Source of the DNA: Dryomyza anilis | Lineage: Eukaryota; Arthropoda; Insecta; Diptera; Dryomyzidae | DNA length: 64,000 nucleotides | Reading direction: 5' to 3' | Assembly: GCA_951804985.1 (NCBI GenBank) | Contig: OX638134.1 | Location: forward strand, 82,811,679-82,875,678 | Shown: positions 22,904 to 34,242 of the stretch, in pieces | Numbering within the stretch: the first letter of the stretch is position 1 | Layout: each line of letters opens with the position of its first letter | Program-made: the position numbers and the translations under genes | Notes under the pieces: generated by a model | The model's database searches: none | Seen by the model: the letters and a program-made list of their open reading frames with translations, nothing else | Told to the model about the DNA's origin: nothing

Positions 22904-23760
22904 TTTATAAATACAAATAGTACTATCAGAAATATAAAGAAAAATACAAATATAAAGAATATATAAAACCACAATTAAATGCACTAAAACGTTGATGTTT
23001 CAGAAATAAAACTATTTCTTTTTCTTAGGTGAAGGTTTCAATTTAAGGTTATAAGTTTAGGTCTTCGTTCAATGTTGATATATTGCAATGTTATAAAATA
23101 ATTGTCATGAGATAATTTTTTATAATAAAAAAAGTGATTTCTGTATTGGATTTTAATATGGAATCGTTTTTGTTTTTAGGTTTTATCGTTTAAGGTTATT
23201 TTAAGGTTTAGTTACTAATTTTTCTAAATTTTTCAGTGTGACATATATAGCAAAATGGAATATACTTCGAAAAGGAGGTACATTTTTTTATGCATCGAGT
23301 TGAGCTGATAGAAACTGCATACTCGATATATTAAACCCGATAATTATACCCTCAAAATCTTATACTAAGCGTTATTACATTAGAACTTGCATTAGACTGT
23401 GTCATATTTCATATAGAATAGAAAGATGTTGTTTATCGATATAATAAACATTACAAAACTTACAAATTATATTCGAAAATATTCCAAAATTAGCGAAACT
23501 TCAAAGTTTTATCTGAAAACATTTGTTCTGGTATTTTGAAACCTTGGTAAAATGTTTTGAAAAGTTTGTCTTCATATTTGTATTTATGTTACACATATTA
23601 AAAGCATTCGATGCTATATAAAACAATATATCAACCACTGAAATTGAAATAAATTTCTGTTGTATACCTTTTACACAGGGTATTTGGCTCATCGATGTCC
23701 ATAATTATACGTAAATTTACGTACACAGAAAAAAAAAACAGCTGAAAAGGTTAGATCACA
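22904..23760. other. AT-rich spacer
   Basis: AT-rich, intron-like. CACAGAAAAAAAAAACAGCTG near 23727 looks like an isolated element end. Nothing else is recognised. Confidence 0.4.
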
Positions 23761-23979
23761 CACCCAGAAAAAATTCCCTCAAATCCCATTAAAATTGGTC
23801 AATAGGACAATTATTGATTTAATAGTATACAAAAAATAAAATTTTTCATATAAACTCAATGGCAATGTCATGGTATTTTCTAGTATTTAATGGTATTTTC
23901 CGATTAAAATAATAATTTATCCTATTGAATATTTTTAATAGTAAAAAACTATTATTTATATAGTATTTTTTTCTGGGTG
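23761..23979 (+). mobile_element. Family B MITE, full copy B2
   Basis: 219 bp with inverted ends CACCCAGAAAAAATTCCC and TAGTATTTTTTTCTGGGTG. Flanks are CA on both sides, consistent with a 2-bp CA target duplication. Nearly identical to B3 apart from an extra ~10 bp (TTCTAGTATT) in the middle. No coding capacity. Confidence 0.9.
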
Positions 23980-23989
23980 CATGGAACAT

Positions 23990-24668
23990 TTTATAGTAGG
24001 TGTTATTATGATAGTTAGGATTATCAAAATTATAGTCGCTCTAAGCCGTCTATAAATACCCTACACATATGTGTGGTTACCATTAAAAGTGGTATATAGG
24101 CCACCAGGGTATACGAATCCTGAAAATAACTACAAACTTTCAATCGCTGAAGAATTTCCATTCATTTGATACCCATATTTACAAATGGGTAGATGTACCG
24201 AATTTCTATTTTTTTTTTTGGAAACACAAGTCATTTCGCCGGAAACCATTATTTTCATGTATTTGAGCATGAGTCACTATATATTTGACGAAAAGTTGAC
24301 CAAAAGTATATATAAAAGACCAAAAAGTTTACTTAAGCACGTATACAGTAAAATTGATCTGTAGATATAAATTTTATATGAGATATTTGAACATTAGTGG
24401 TCGGTTCTCAGGTCACAATAGACCGATCATAAGTAATCTAAATCTAAAGTTTCATTGCTCTAGCTCTTCTATTTTTTCTGTAATCGTGATTTCAACAGAC
24501 AGACAGAGGGACAGACAGACAGACGGACACACAGACAGACGGACAGACGGACATCGCTAAATCGACTCAGGAGATCATGCTGATCAAGAATATATATACT
24601 TTTTCATACCGGAGATGCTTCCTTATGGGTGGTACAAACTGACTATACCCTTTCACTCTTAGTGTAGG
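23990..24668 (+). mobile_element. Dispersed fly-type repeat with GACAGACGGACAT motif
   Basis: Runs between GGGTATA/ATACCC-type ends (TACCCTACACATATGTG, CAGGGTATACG, and TATACCCTTTCACTC..GTAGGGTATAAT). Contains GATTTCAACAGACAGACAGA, GACGGACATCGCTAAATCG, ATGCTGATCAAGAATATATA and CGGAGATGCTTCC in that order. I recall this order from very common dispersed repeats of fly genomes, but cannot assign a family name. The 68-aa ORF at 24354 is inside the repeat and is not a gene. Confidence 0.6.
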
Positions 24669-24672
24669 GTAT

Positions 24673-25017
24673 AATAATCGATGTAAATATAGCAACCGAT
24701 ATTAATTGCATTCATTAATCAAGCCAGCAATGAAATTCACAAATTTAATGAAAACATTTGTTCGTTATATAAGCAATTGCGTTCTTTAATGTGAATATTT
24801 GTACGTCAATGCAGCAAATAGTTTAGTCGACGCAGTTTTAGCAAATATAATTGTTGAAACTGTGCCGACTAGTTAATTTGCTGCATTGACGTACAAATAT
24901 TCATATTAGCAAACGGAATTGCTGATATAATGAAATGATTTCATTAAATAATTGAATTGATTAATGAATGCAATTAATATCGGTTGCTATATTTACGTCG
25001 ATTATTTTATTCTGTGT
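24673..25017 (+). mobile_element. Family A foldback MITE, full copy A2
   Basis: A ~345-bp near-palindrome. The left arm AATAATCGATGTAAATATAG... pairs with the right arm ...CTATATTTACGTCGATTATT over about 50 bp. Inner arms (GAATATTTGTACGTCAATGC against GCATTGACGTACAAATATTC) pair again around a loop near 24845. The right end continues TTATTCTGTGT; the left end lacks that extension and abuts the fly-type repeat, so it may have inserted into that repeat's end. Confidence 0.88.
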
Positions 25018-25303
25018 ACAAAGCAACCACCAAATCACTTGATACGCCACTGTTTAATTATTTCTGTAGTATTACTCACTACTAAAAATCACAGTAATTA
25101 ATTAGAATGTACTTGGAATGAACTAGTCTATTATTATAAACTAGAAAAAATGCGATGATCCGTTAAGAAATTTTGATAAAATCAATGACAAACTCAAAAT
25201 TGTATTTTGAATTTTATAAATTTCAACTTTATATACATTTTAAAAAAGGAAGAACTCAAGGGATTCGAAAGGCATTTTAATTGTCTGAAACATGAGTATT
25301 TGA
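25018..25303. other. AT-rich spacer
   Basis: Nothing recognised. Confidence 0.4.
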
Positions 25304-25630
25304 AGGGTTTTTCAATAAGAGCGCTACAAAAGTTTTTTCAATGATTTTTCAACAGGGACGCTACAAAAGTAGAGCGACAGGGACAGAAAACGACGCCTTA
25401 CTTCTTGCCGCTATTTTGACATTTCTCTTGAGTAAGGTTTGCCATTTCATGATGGAAATATATACGAGCCAACAATGAGTCGAAATTATTAAAATTTACT
25501 ACCGAAATTCGAATTCGTATATCTTTCCATCATGAAATGGCAAACCTTACTGAAGAGAAATGTCAAAAGATGGCGTCGTTTGCTGTCCCTGTCGCTCTAC
25601 TTTTGTAGCGTCCCTGTTGAAAAACCCTTT
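25304..25630 (+). mobile_element. Family C foldback MITE, copy C1
   Basis: Long inverted repeat. The left arm contains CAGGGACGCTACAAAAGTAG, AGCGACAGGGACAG and AAGGTTTGCCATTTCATGAT; the right arm is its reverse complement over about 115 bp around a ~45-bp AT-rich loop. The left side has an extra outer block, GGGTTTTTCAATAAGAGCGC, that repeats the TACAAAAG word. The 71-aa ORF at 25532 is arm sequence. Confidence 0.9.
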
Positions 25631-25959
25631 ATTTTCAACAGATTATACTTTTTACCCAATATTCTAGGTCATGTCAGTAATATGCATTATTTAAAAATCC
25701 TTTATCTTAAACTGGGTGAAAAATTAGACATTTTTTATTTTATATAACGATCCCCTGAAATAATGATATGTATTTATGAACCAAACACCCTCTATAAATA
25801 AATTGTCAAAACCACATTAAAATTAGTTGAGTTTAACTAATATCAACAAATTTTAATTAAATTCAACAATATATCTTTTTCTAAATTAAGAAACTAAATT
25901 TCTGTAATCTTTTAACACAAACATAACAATTCGTTTTTTAATGATTACTGTAACTTAAT

Positions 25960-27010
25960 AATAATATACGCGCTCTTGAAGAAGAATATTCGAAATTACC
26001 TTTTCGATACTCACACCCAGAAAAAAATTCCCTCAAATCCCATTAAAATTGGTCAATAGGACAATTATTGATTTAATAGTATACAAAAAATAAAAATTTT
26101 CATATAAACTCAATGGCAATGTCATGGTATTTAATGGTATTTTCCGATTAAAATAATAATTTATCCTTTTGAATATTTTTAATAGTAAAAAACTATTATT
26201 TATATAGTATTTTTTTCTGGGTGCACGAACTTACTTCTTTAACCCAAGAAGAACAAACTCAAGCCACGACTAGCCATGAACTTAAACTTCTGCAACTCAA
26301 GAGGAATATACACAATTATTTCTTAATAGTCACAAACATGAATTCTGTTACTCATAATTAATATTCGAAATTACGTTTTTGATAGACACAAACGTAACTT
26401 CTAGAATAATTGTGAATACTGTTATGATAGTCACAAATTTATGTTAAGCAAGTTAAGAATAACCTTTACGATTACTATTTTGAACTTCTGTCTCTCAATA
26501 ACTGCACATAAAATCAAGAAGAATATTCTCGGTTGATTTTTAATTAAGTAGCTACTATAATTTAAAAATATACGCGATGACCTTGTTAATAGCCAAAAAC
26601 TTAACTACAGCTTTTAAAGAAAAATATTCACGATTACTTTTTGTTACCCACTAACATAAATTCTACAATTCCAAAAGAACAAACTCAAGCCACGAACATA
26701 AGTTCTTCAAGTTTAGAAGAACAATCAATACTAGATTTTTGATAGCCATGAACCAGAACTTCTGCAACTCAAGAGAAATATACGCAATAAGTTCTTTAAT
26801 AGCCATAAACTATATGACACGTGTTGAATATTCAAATTTCTTTTTTGATATTCACGAATATAACTTCTACAGTTCAAGAAGAATATTTGCGAATACTGTT
26901 TTAATAGACACGAACTTTACTTCTTTAACATACGAAGAATCTTCGTGATTACTGTTTTAATAGTCATGAACTCAAAAAGAATATTCACAATACATTTTTT
27001 GTAAGCCAAT
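25960..27010 (-). repeat. ~56-bp degenerate tandem repeat, family E, array E2
   Basis: Reverse-oriented relatives of array E1: AACTTCTGCAACTCAAGAGG (26280), the same words again near 26756, GATTACTGTTTTAATAG and GATAGCCATGAAC recur at ~53-62 bp steps. MITE B3 is nested at 26014-26223. Short ORFs such as 26739-26948 are by-products. Confidence 0.75.
26014..26223 (+). mobile_element. Family B MITE, full copy B3 nested in array E2
   Basis: 210 bp with ends CACCCAGAAAAAAATTCCC and TTTTTTTCTGGGTG. Flanks read GATACTCA and CACGAAC. Other E2 units have an uninterrupted GATATTCACGAA, so the insertion duplicated exactly CA. It is the same age class as B2, judged by near identity. Confidence 0.92.
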
Positions 27011-28039
27011 TATCTGTACAGAACTCAGTAAAACTCTTTATTTTTCCTGATTTTCAGAGATTTTGATATCATGCAATAAAATGTGGAATTTTTAAACACG
27101 GCTTTAAATTCTTATTTAGTTTAAGTTAGTTCTATTGAATATATTCATTGAAAAAAGAGTATAATTCTTGAAAAAGACTAAAATAATTGAAATATTTGGT
27201 ATTAAAAATAATATGCTTTAATTAAATAAACAATTCCAATTCCAAACGAATTGTAAAAACGCCTGTTTATTTATTTTTTCAATTAGTTATAACTACTTAA
27301 TTATATAGCAAATATTTTGATGTTTTTCACATTTATTTCATATACTACACAATTATTTTACTTAAACCTTTTATGTAATTGCATAATCCAATGTGTGTGA
27401 ATTTATTTTATTAAATGTAATTTGGCTTATCAACAAAAAAAAAAAAAATGGAAAAATAAAAAAAATAATGGGTTGCATGTTATATTGAAATGAACCTTCA
27501 GACATTTTGCCAGACAGTTGTTGAAAAAAAAAACTGAAAGAAACCTACTTTTGTTCGGCTACACGTACCCCACGTATGTGGGTGCGCGATAATACTCGGC
27601 GTAAACTTATCTGCATCAACATAATTCGAGAAAATAAAATAAACTAAATTATAATAAAAATAAAAAACCGACGAATTTCAACCCATTAGAGCCGAACATT
27701 TTTCCCACAGTCGATCATCATAAATGCGATGTGATGTCGCGTATTTGACAGTTACGTGATCTTTATTGTGGGTATCCCATGTATATGTAGCCGGTAACAA
27801 TAGGTGCAATTTTTTTCAAAAAAAAAAACTCAGATTTGCCACTAAAAATTCGCAAAATTGTTTAAAATTTTGTGATGCTTGAATTTTTGAGAAAAATGGC
27901 AATAGTTAACGTGAGAGTTAAGTGAACTCGAGGAGTCGTTGATGCGAGTTCCGCGATATGAGTTAATTTGAGGATTTGAGTTTCAACGCATACGGCAAAT
28001 ACGAATGTTTAGGATTTGATTTTATAAAGATAATTTTTA
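27011..28039. other. AT-rich spacer
   Basis: AT-rich with one odd GC patch at 27555-27600 where CCCAC..GTGGG can pair (CCCCACGTATGTGGG). No ORF or repeat family is recognised. Confidence 0.4.
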
Positions 28040-29260
28040 TTTTTTGAATTTTATTAAAAACCCAGTCTGTCATGTTTCGGAGATTTTCGATAACTTGAAA
28101 CTACCTTTGATAAAAAGTTCAATCTCGAAGTTTTATCGATTATAATTTTTAATATTTCTTATACATTAAAATTGTATAATAAGATACGATATTTATACAT
28201 TTATCACATAGATATTTCAATATTTTTCGAGTCAATTTCGAACTCTGATTATTGTTCTTTTCGATATCGATTCGATTTCATAAAATGTTTGATAACGAGT
28301 GAACTTCGGAAAAGGTCATCGATATCTACTTCTATTTAAATAGGTCCAATTTAACGATTGGTATCACAATTAGAAATTGTCCCATATCTCCTATTTCTCG
28401 TATTGAGCTTTTAACGATATCGAAACGATGATATACTGGAATTGTACTTTCAAAAATGTATTTTTAAATTGTAATAAATAGATGGATGTACAAAAAATAG
28501 AATAGACTTAGCCCAGTCTGCCATGTCTCGGAGCTCTTCGATGATCGAAGTTTTCTCGATCTAACTGCGATAAAAAGTTCGTTTTAGTTGTTTTATCACT
28601 ACTAATTTTTTAAATATTTCGTACAATAAAATTTAAGGAAAAGATACGATATTTAAATACTTATCACATCGATATTGATGCGATATCTATCCGGAATCGT
28701 TTTTTTTTCTCGTTTCGAATAAACTTAATTATCTTTCTACGATATCTGCGTACGAATTGTAGTATGTTATAGATACGAAATTGTAAACAAGATCGAATGA
28801 ATTTTTCGACATCTGGAAACTGTCTCGAACGATATGGAATCGAATGTCAGACTGAGAATTACTGTGACAAGATACGATATTTAAATATTTATCGCATCAC
28901 AATCGAATTACTTTCCCAAGCAATCTCGAAGTTTCATTATGTTTTGTTCGATATCGTTCCGATTTAAACATTTTTTCGTAACGAGAAAACTCCGACCGAA
29001 CGCATCGATATTTGATGCACGATTCGCTACGAGAAAGTGTTCGATATCTTGTGAATTCTCCATCTTTTCGCATTGATATCGTAATGATTACGAAACGAAT
29101 GTCAAAGTTAACACTGAAGTTATATTCTAAAGAACTAAGAAGAAAAAGTCTTGAAAAATTAAATTCGATATAAGATTTCGAATAAGAATTCGATTGAAGA
29201 TTGATATCTATTTTTCGATAACTGTTCGAGTCAAATGGATGCTCTAAGACGCGGTATACT
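28040..29260. repeat. Degenerate repeat rich in CGATA/GATATCGA words (family L)
   Basis: CCCAGTCTG(T/C)CATGT recurs at 28061 and 28512. AAGATACGATATTTA(A/T)A recurs at 28181, 28641 and 28869. Between these blocks the sequence is dense in TATCGAT, GATATCGA and TTTCGA words on both strands. Many match the CGATA core of BEAF-32 and the TATCGATA core of DREF, two Drosophila proteins. Binding is inference only. Confidence 0.6.
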
Positions 29261-29625
29261 GGGTACTATATTAAGTTTGGAAAAACTGATTTTTATTCCA
29301 GCCTCTTTTTTTTTTAATTTATAAAAATATTCGAAAATTCATGAACTTAGTCTCCATAGAAAATACTAAATATTACTATTTGTTTTTCCACCTATTCGTT
29401 CCGCTGAAATGCTGACTTAATTCCTACCACTTAATCTGCCATCAACAGTTCATCAAAATAAAAGTAAAAGTTAAACGGCTTAAAAAACTGAACCCCCTTC
29501 ATAATTATTTTAATCGACTAAATGAATAATAACAATAATAATAAAGAAAAAAAATAAAGTAAACAAATATTTCATAAATTTGCATACATCATACAACAAA
29601 TACAAAATGTACCAACTAAGTCTAA
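29261..29625. other. AT-rich spacer
   Basis: No feature recognised. Confidence 0.4.
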
Positions 29626-29688
29626 GAAAATCCAAAAGAAAAATATAAAAAAAAAATTAATAAAACAACGATCAGCCGCCATGATCAG

Positions 29689-29847
29689 CTGACATTGAAC
29701 AGTGGTTCCCTTTCGGCGTCTTGCCTCTTTTCAAAGTTACAAGACCAGACACTAGACAGTCTTCCAGGTACTGGTGTCGGTGGTTCTGCCGGGGCCAATA
29801 ACCGCGGTGCCGGTGCTGCCCCAGCCATCGTCTCTCTTTTTGTGTGA
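29689..29847 (+). CDS. Candidate terminal coding exon, unknown protein
   Basis: A GC-rich block in AT-rich DNA has a frame open from 29626 to a TGA at 29845-29847. The likely coding part reads ...NSGSLSASCLFSKLQDQTLD.. and then a Gly/Ala/Asn-rich tail (GVGGSAGANNRGAGAAPA) ending VSLFV. Codons prefer C or G in third position, unlike the flanks. No in-frame ATG lies upstream, so it would be an internal or last exon. Possible acceptors (AG at 29687-29688 or 29701-29702) lack a good pyrimidine tract. An alternative donor CAG|GTACTG lies at 29767/29768, and AATAAA at 29866-29871 could serve as a poly(A) signal. The opposite strand also has a 67-codon ORF (29685-29888). I do not recognise the protein. 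Confidence 0.35.
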   Translation: MTLNSGSLSASCLFSKLQDQTLDSLPGTGVGGSAGANNRGAGAAPAIVSLFV

Positions 29848-30589
29848 AGCATTATGCTGAATTTTAATAAAATGTTAATTGCATGCAAACTGTTTGGCTA
29901 AACATGGCAACACCGGCAGTCATGTTGATCATGCGCTCTTTTGATTGTCTCTGTCTGTCTGGCTTTCTGCCGGCGGACAAAAACCGCAGGAACGAAGAGA
30001 GTTCGAAAGGGGGGGGGGGGGGGAGGTCGGAGCTGTGTTACACTTATTATGCTAACATGGCCAAGAGACCGTTTGAAATGTTCATTCATAAATTGCGCAG
30101 ATTTACATTTGCATTTGTTGAAATTGATTTGTTTTGAGTTCTTGGCATGGCTGTGAAGATTATGAAGTGGTTTTAAATATATTTATGTTTGCGTGAATTA
30201 TATTCAAGAGTTTAATGTTGAAAATCGGAATTAGTTGAGTTTAAAGTCGAGAGTAAGCACTGGAAATGTATTTTATAAGAGGTTTAAACATGCGGTTACC
30301 TTTTTCTACTTGTTGCTTAATATATTTTATATTATTATGCTTATTGCAATTATAATATTATTTGAGAAATTTCTTCTATATAATTTTATGTCTATTATAA
30401 AATTATTTTTCCCTAGAATATTATTATTTGCGCCCGTATAATTTAAAACGTAACTAAAACGAAAGAAATTCAATTTACAATATTTTTTGATTTGAATAAA
30501 ACGATGAAGTGATCAAGGAAAAGTAATAAAAAAAATTGTTAAAATGAATTGTCAAATTCGATGAATTGTTTTTACATTTATTAATGATA
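29848..30589. other. Spacer with a poly-G tract
   Basis: Moderate-GC to 30160, then AT-rich. A run of 15 G at 30009-30023 is the longest G tract in the window. ORFs crossing it (29883-30137, 29941-30156, 29898-30089) translate the G-run as Gly or Pro repeats and are not supported. Confidence 0.6.
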
Positions 30590-30690
30590 CACAGAAAAAA
30601 ATAATCGACGTAGATATAGCAACCGATATTAACTACATGCATTAATCAGTCCAGCAATGTAATTCAGTAATTACAAAAAAAAAATCAGAA
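30590..30690 (+). mobile_element. Family A foldback MITE, left-end fragment A3
   Basis: ACACAGAAAAAAATAATCGA, then a GATATAGCAACCGATATTAA-type block and CATTAATCAGTCCAGCAATG, matching A1 and A2. It breaks off after CAGTAATTAC. It shows the full terminal sequence CACAGAAAAAAATAATCG that A2 lacks on its left. Confidence 0.7.
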
Positions 30691-30772
30691 AAAAATCATA
30701 TATATTTTTATAATTGCAGTTTGAACGAAACATATACGCTGACATTTATTTAAGACAGATCTTTTTGTATTA

Positions 30773-31235
30773 GAGGCATTCTATACCAAATCAAACTGGC
30801 GGTTCAACCTCAATTTACGCGATTTCAATTAAATTGGGACAACTTAAGTGTAAGGGTATCAATATAATCATTTATCAAACCACTATCTCTAGAGGTTACA
30901 GCGGTCCAATATTGTAAAAATTTACCCAAAGTCATTTTTAATGTTTCTTCATTTTGAAATATCTCGTGACCGATAAATGCTATAAATTGAGTCGTTAAAA
31001 AAGGTCAGAAAAAGTTCTAATTCCTAGTCTTAAACAGTTGATCAGTGGTTATAAAACTTGCACTTCAAATTGAATTTGCTTAAAAAATGCCATTTTTTAA
31101 ATTCCGAAATATCATAAAAGAGATTTGACTAAATTATAAATCTAAATAACAATGTTGAGTAGATATTTTGATGGGATGTTTTAAAAAAATCCAAAAATTG
31201 TAATTTTGGGTTATATTAATAAAAATCAACCAAAC
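30773..31235 (+). mobile_element. Family D element, degenerate copy D2
   Basis: GGCATTCTATACCAAATCAA resembles the D1 terminus. The interior follows D1 loosely (AAATATCTCGTGACCGATAAATGCTA against AAATATCTCTTGAACTAGAAATGCTA, and TTGCACTTC). The right terminus was not found. Confidence 0.5.
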
Positions 31236-31239
31236 TCAC

Positions 31240-32600
31240 GAATTGAAGTAATTGCTTTTTATTATCAAAGTTTTCTATATTTGTTACAATTTTTATGTGG
31301 AAAAACATTTGTTATGTTCGTAAATATAATATTTGATATTGTTACGTAGTAATAAAAACGTATAACTAACGATTATCTTTAATAATTCTCAAATAAAACA
31401 AAATAATTGCTTATAAAATGTTGGCTTGTTTAAAATCAAATACTTTTTCGTTATTTATATGTCTCACTATATTTAAAACATTTGCATTTTCACAATATAC
31501 TTGTCCTAAACATATCTTTATTTATAAATTACCTTCAGCACAGTTTTAAATTTATAATATGACACAATACAATGCATTTAATGCTTATTTAATTTTTTTA
31601 TTAAAAATATATTTGTTGTCCTAATTGCAGTTATTTTAATATGTATTTGCGGTACTGTTTTATAATCTAAAATTGTTCCTAATCATGCCTTAATATGCAA
31701 TCAATTTAACAATATATTAAAAACATATTTCTTTTATAATAGTTAACGAATTTTTATATCAATTTTTAATATATTTTTTATATTTTCATTCTAACAATAT
31801 AATTAATTGCACACGCTAAGAATAATGTCTTTGCATGTAACATATTTATGTTTGCAATCATACATTTTCTGACTTTAAATGGCTGTTACTTATATATCAA
31901 ACATTTAAAATTTATATCGGTATTAACATATTTGTTATTAATGTATTTATTTTAAATATCTGGAAATTTTAAAAATATCGTTGCAAACATAATATGTTGC
32001 CTGCAGAATGGATTTTTCCCTGTATATATGTATTTATGTAAATAGTTTCATTTAAATTCTACTATAAAATATTTATTTTAAACATTTTACAACAATTACT
32101 TTTTTGCCCAAAATATTAATATACAAAGTGTCTTTTTTATTATAAAAATGCTTGTCTCTAACATATATTTGTGCCTATTTATAATTTGTGCCTATATATA
32201 ATTCTTACAAGCATATTATAATAACACTTTTGATTATTTAAAAGTTATAATAAACTGCTTTTAAAAACAATATATTTGACGGAAATATGTAAATGTTAAG
32301 TGCAATTATAAAATGTTATGTATGATTATTTATAATTGTAATAAACAACTGCTTTATGTTTTAATATCACAAGTTGTTTATTTTAAACATGTTATTGTTT
32401 TTCTATAACATATTTAGAATAATAAAACATTTCTTACAAACATTTTATAGTATTATCGCATTTTCTTGTTTAGAAAAAGTTGCTACAATTACTTTCTAAT
32501 TAGTTTTAATTTTTTCAATTATACAACTCATTATTTTATATACATGCCAATCATTTTTATTAAAATTCTGAAAATAATTTTGAAAACATAATTTTGAACT
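31240..32600. repeat. AT-rich tract with AACATATTTATGTTTG palindromes (family K, K1)
   Basis: More than 1.3 kb of very AT-rich DNA with recurrent AAACATATTT, ATATTTATGTTTGCAA and CTAACATATATTTG words on both strands. Similar tracts occur at 44800-45390 and 47850-48960. No coding potential. Confidence 0.45.
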
Positions 32601-33960
32601 TCTTTGCCACCCACTAGAAAACAACGCCCCACAACGCATACAGCGCACACAAAACGTCAAAATGCGCGACGCCAGTCAAACGTTTGACACAAAATTCCGA
32701 CGCACTTTGTGTGACCGGCAAGCGGCACTGCCGCGTTTTGCGGCGACTCCAGTCACGTAAAACTCTTTGTGTGACTCTTTTCGTGCGGACGTTTGTTGCT
32801 GCTGTTCTCTTTTGCCGCAAACACAGTGCTGTTGCGCTCATGGGAAGGTTGCGCCGCGCGACTCATTGCTCAAGTGAGAACGAGACCTGTCCACGAAGGG
32901 GGCGTCACTCTCTGCACTAATACAGATGCAGAGTACAACAACAAAAACACCTGCGTACAATGCGCATGTGTGTGCGAGCAGCTGTTGACGACTGGAAAGA
33001 GTGAGACAACTAGTCTTCGCAACTAAAGCTATTTTTTATAATAAAAGAGCGAAGCAAGAACGTGACATAGAAAAAGAGAGCGCAACAATTCTGTAATGTT
33101 GGGGCTTGATAGAGGGCAGCAGCTGCCAGAGCGAGATGCCAACAAACAAAATGGCTTCTGTCAGCAGCCGGCTGTCAATAGATGGCGCTACTGGTCTGCG
33201 TGGCGAATGTGCTGCATTGCAGCGCAGGCGTCGTTGCAGCGCAGTTCGCCGTTGGCACAACAGGATGTTCAACGTCGACGTTTGGCCGGGTGAAGCGCGC
33301 GGCAGCCAAAGATTTTCAGCAGTTCTTTGACAAACATTCTTTGAATTTATTTGCGCGTTGTTAGAAGTAGAATTTGTTTTTCTCTTCTTTTTTGTTTTGT
33401 TCTTCTTTGCTGCGCGTTGTTTTCGGTTTTGTTTTTAATGCTGCTTCGTTGCAATATTTGAATTTTCTGAAGCTTCGTTCGGAGGCGCCCTTGGATTTGC
33501 GGCTGCAACAACAACAATACCAAAAAAAAAAGAAAAACAACAATAGCTTCAAAATTTGTCCTGCTGGAAAAGTGTGGAAAATGTGCAAAACTTGAGCAAA
33601 GAATTGGGTTAAACGACTGCGCTTCGTTTGGCGTCGCGTCTTCCGCTCGGCCGTCTGTCCGTCCGTCTGTCATTCACTTCCTTGCCTTCGTCCGTCTTTG
33701 CTTCCTGTCAACCATCATGTTCTTGCTTTCGTTTTAAGTTTTAGTGCTTTCTTTTGTCGACTCTTCGTCCTTCTTTTTCTGCTGCTTTGCGGCACCTCTC
33801 GTCTGTCGCCGATTTTCGTCGACTCAAATCTGTGTTTCGTGCATTTGGCTGCTTTCTTCGACGCTGCATGCGATGCATTGTAATTGTAGTCGGACACTTC
33901 CTGCGCCTGCCGAACTCTGCCATTTAAATGTTTCGGAGCTGTGGTGCGGTGTAAAGTTAC
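32600..33960. promoter_or_regulatory. GC-rich island, possible promoter and 5' untranslated region
   Basis: The largest GC-rich non-repetitive block of the window, rich in GCGC, CAGCAGCTGCC and GTGTGACTCTT words. A duplicated ACTTTGTGTGAC / CTCTTTGTGTGACTC pair lies at 32704 and 32762. AGAGAGCG lies near 33077 and TTTTTTATAATAAAAGAGCG near 33031. A donor-like CGG|GTGAAG lies near 33290. About ten overlapping ORFs of 60-121 codons on both strands compete and none has a recognised domain, so composition rather than coding explains them. No transcription start could be fixed. Confidence 0.35.
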
Positions 33961-34242
33961 TTCTTAGGCCGCGAAAACTATCACGGGTTGCATGTTCTTC
34001 TGTGCCTGCCTTCAGTTCTTTTGACCGACAATTAAAATACTCACAGAGGACACCTCAGGCGGCATGTGCAACTTTTGATGGCAACTTAATCGCATGCCGC
34101 GCGGTTTAAGTCATAATTTTGGGTTGTGTTTTGGCCACATTACAAGCGTTTTAATGTGTGGCACATTTTTAAATGCAAAAAATGTTAGTATAATTTTGGA
34201 AAATTTTTTTTATTTAATTTTTATCAGAATATTAGAGAAAGT
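33961..34242. other. Transition to AT-rich DNA
   Basis: No feature recognised. Confidence 0.35.

Noticed and set aside
33374..33923. Overlapping ORFs on both strands in the GC-rich island
   Set aside because: Several frames are open at once because of base composition; none has a start context, domain or splice signals that single it out.
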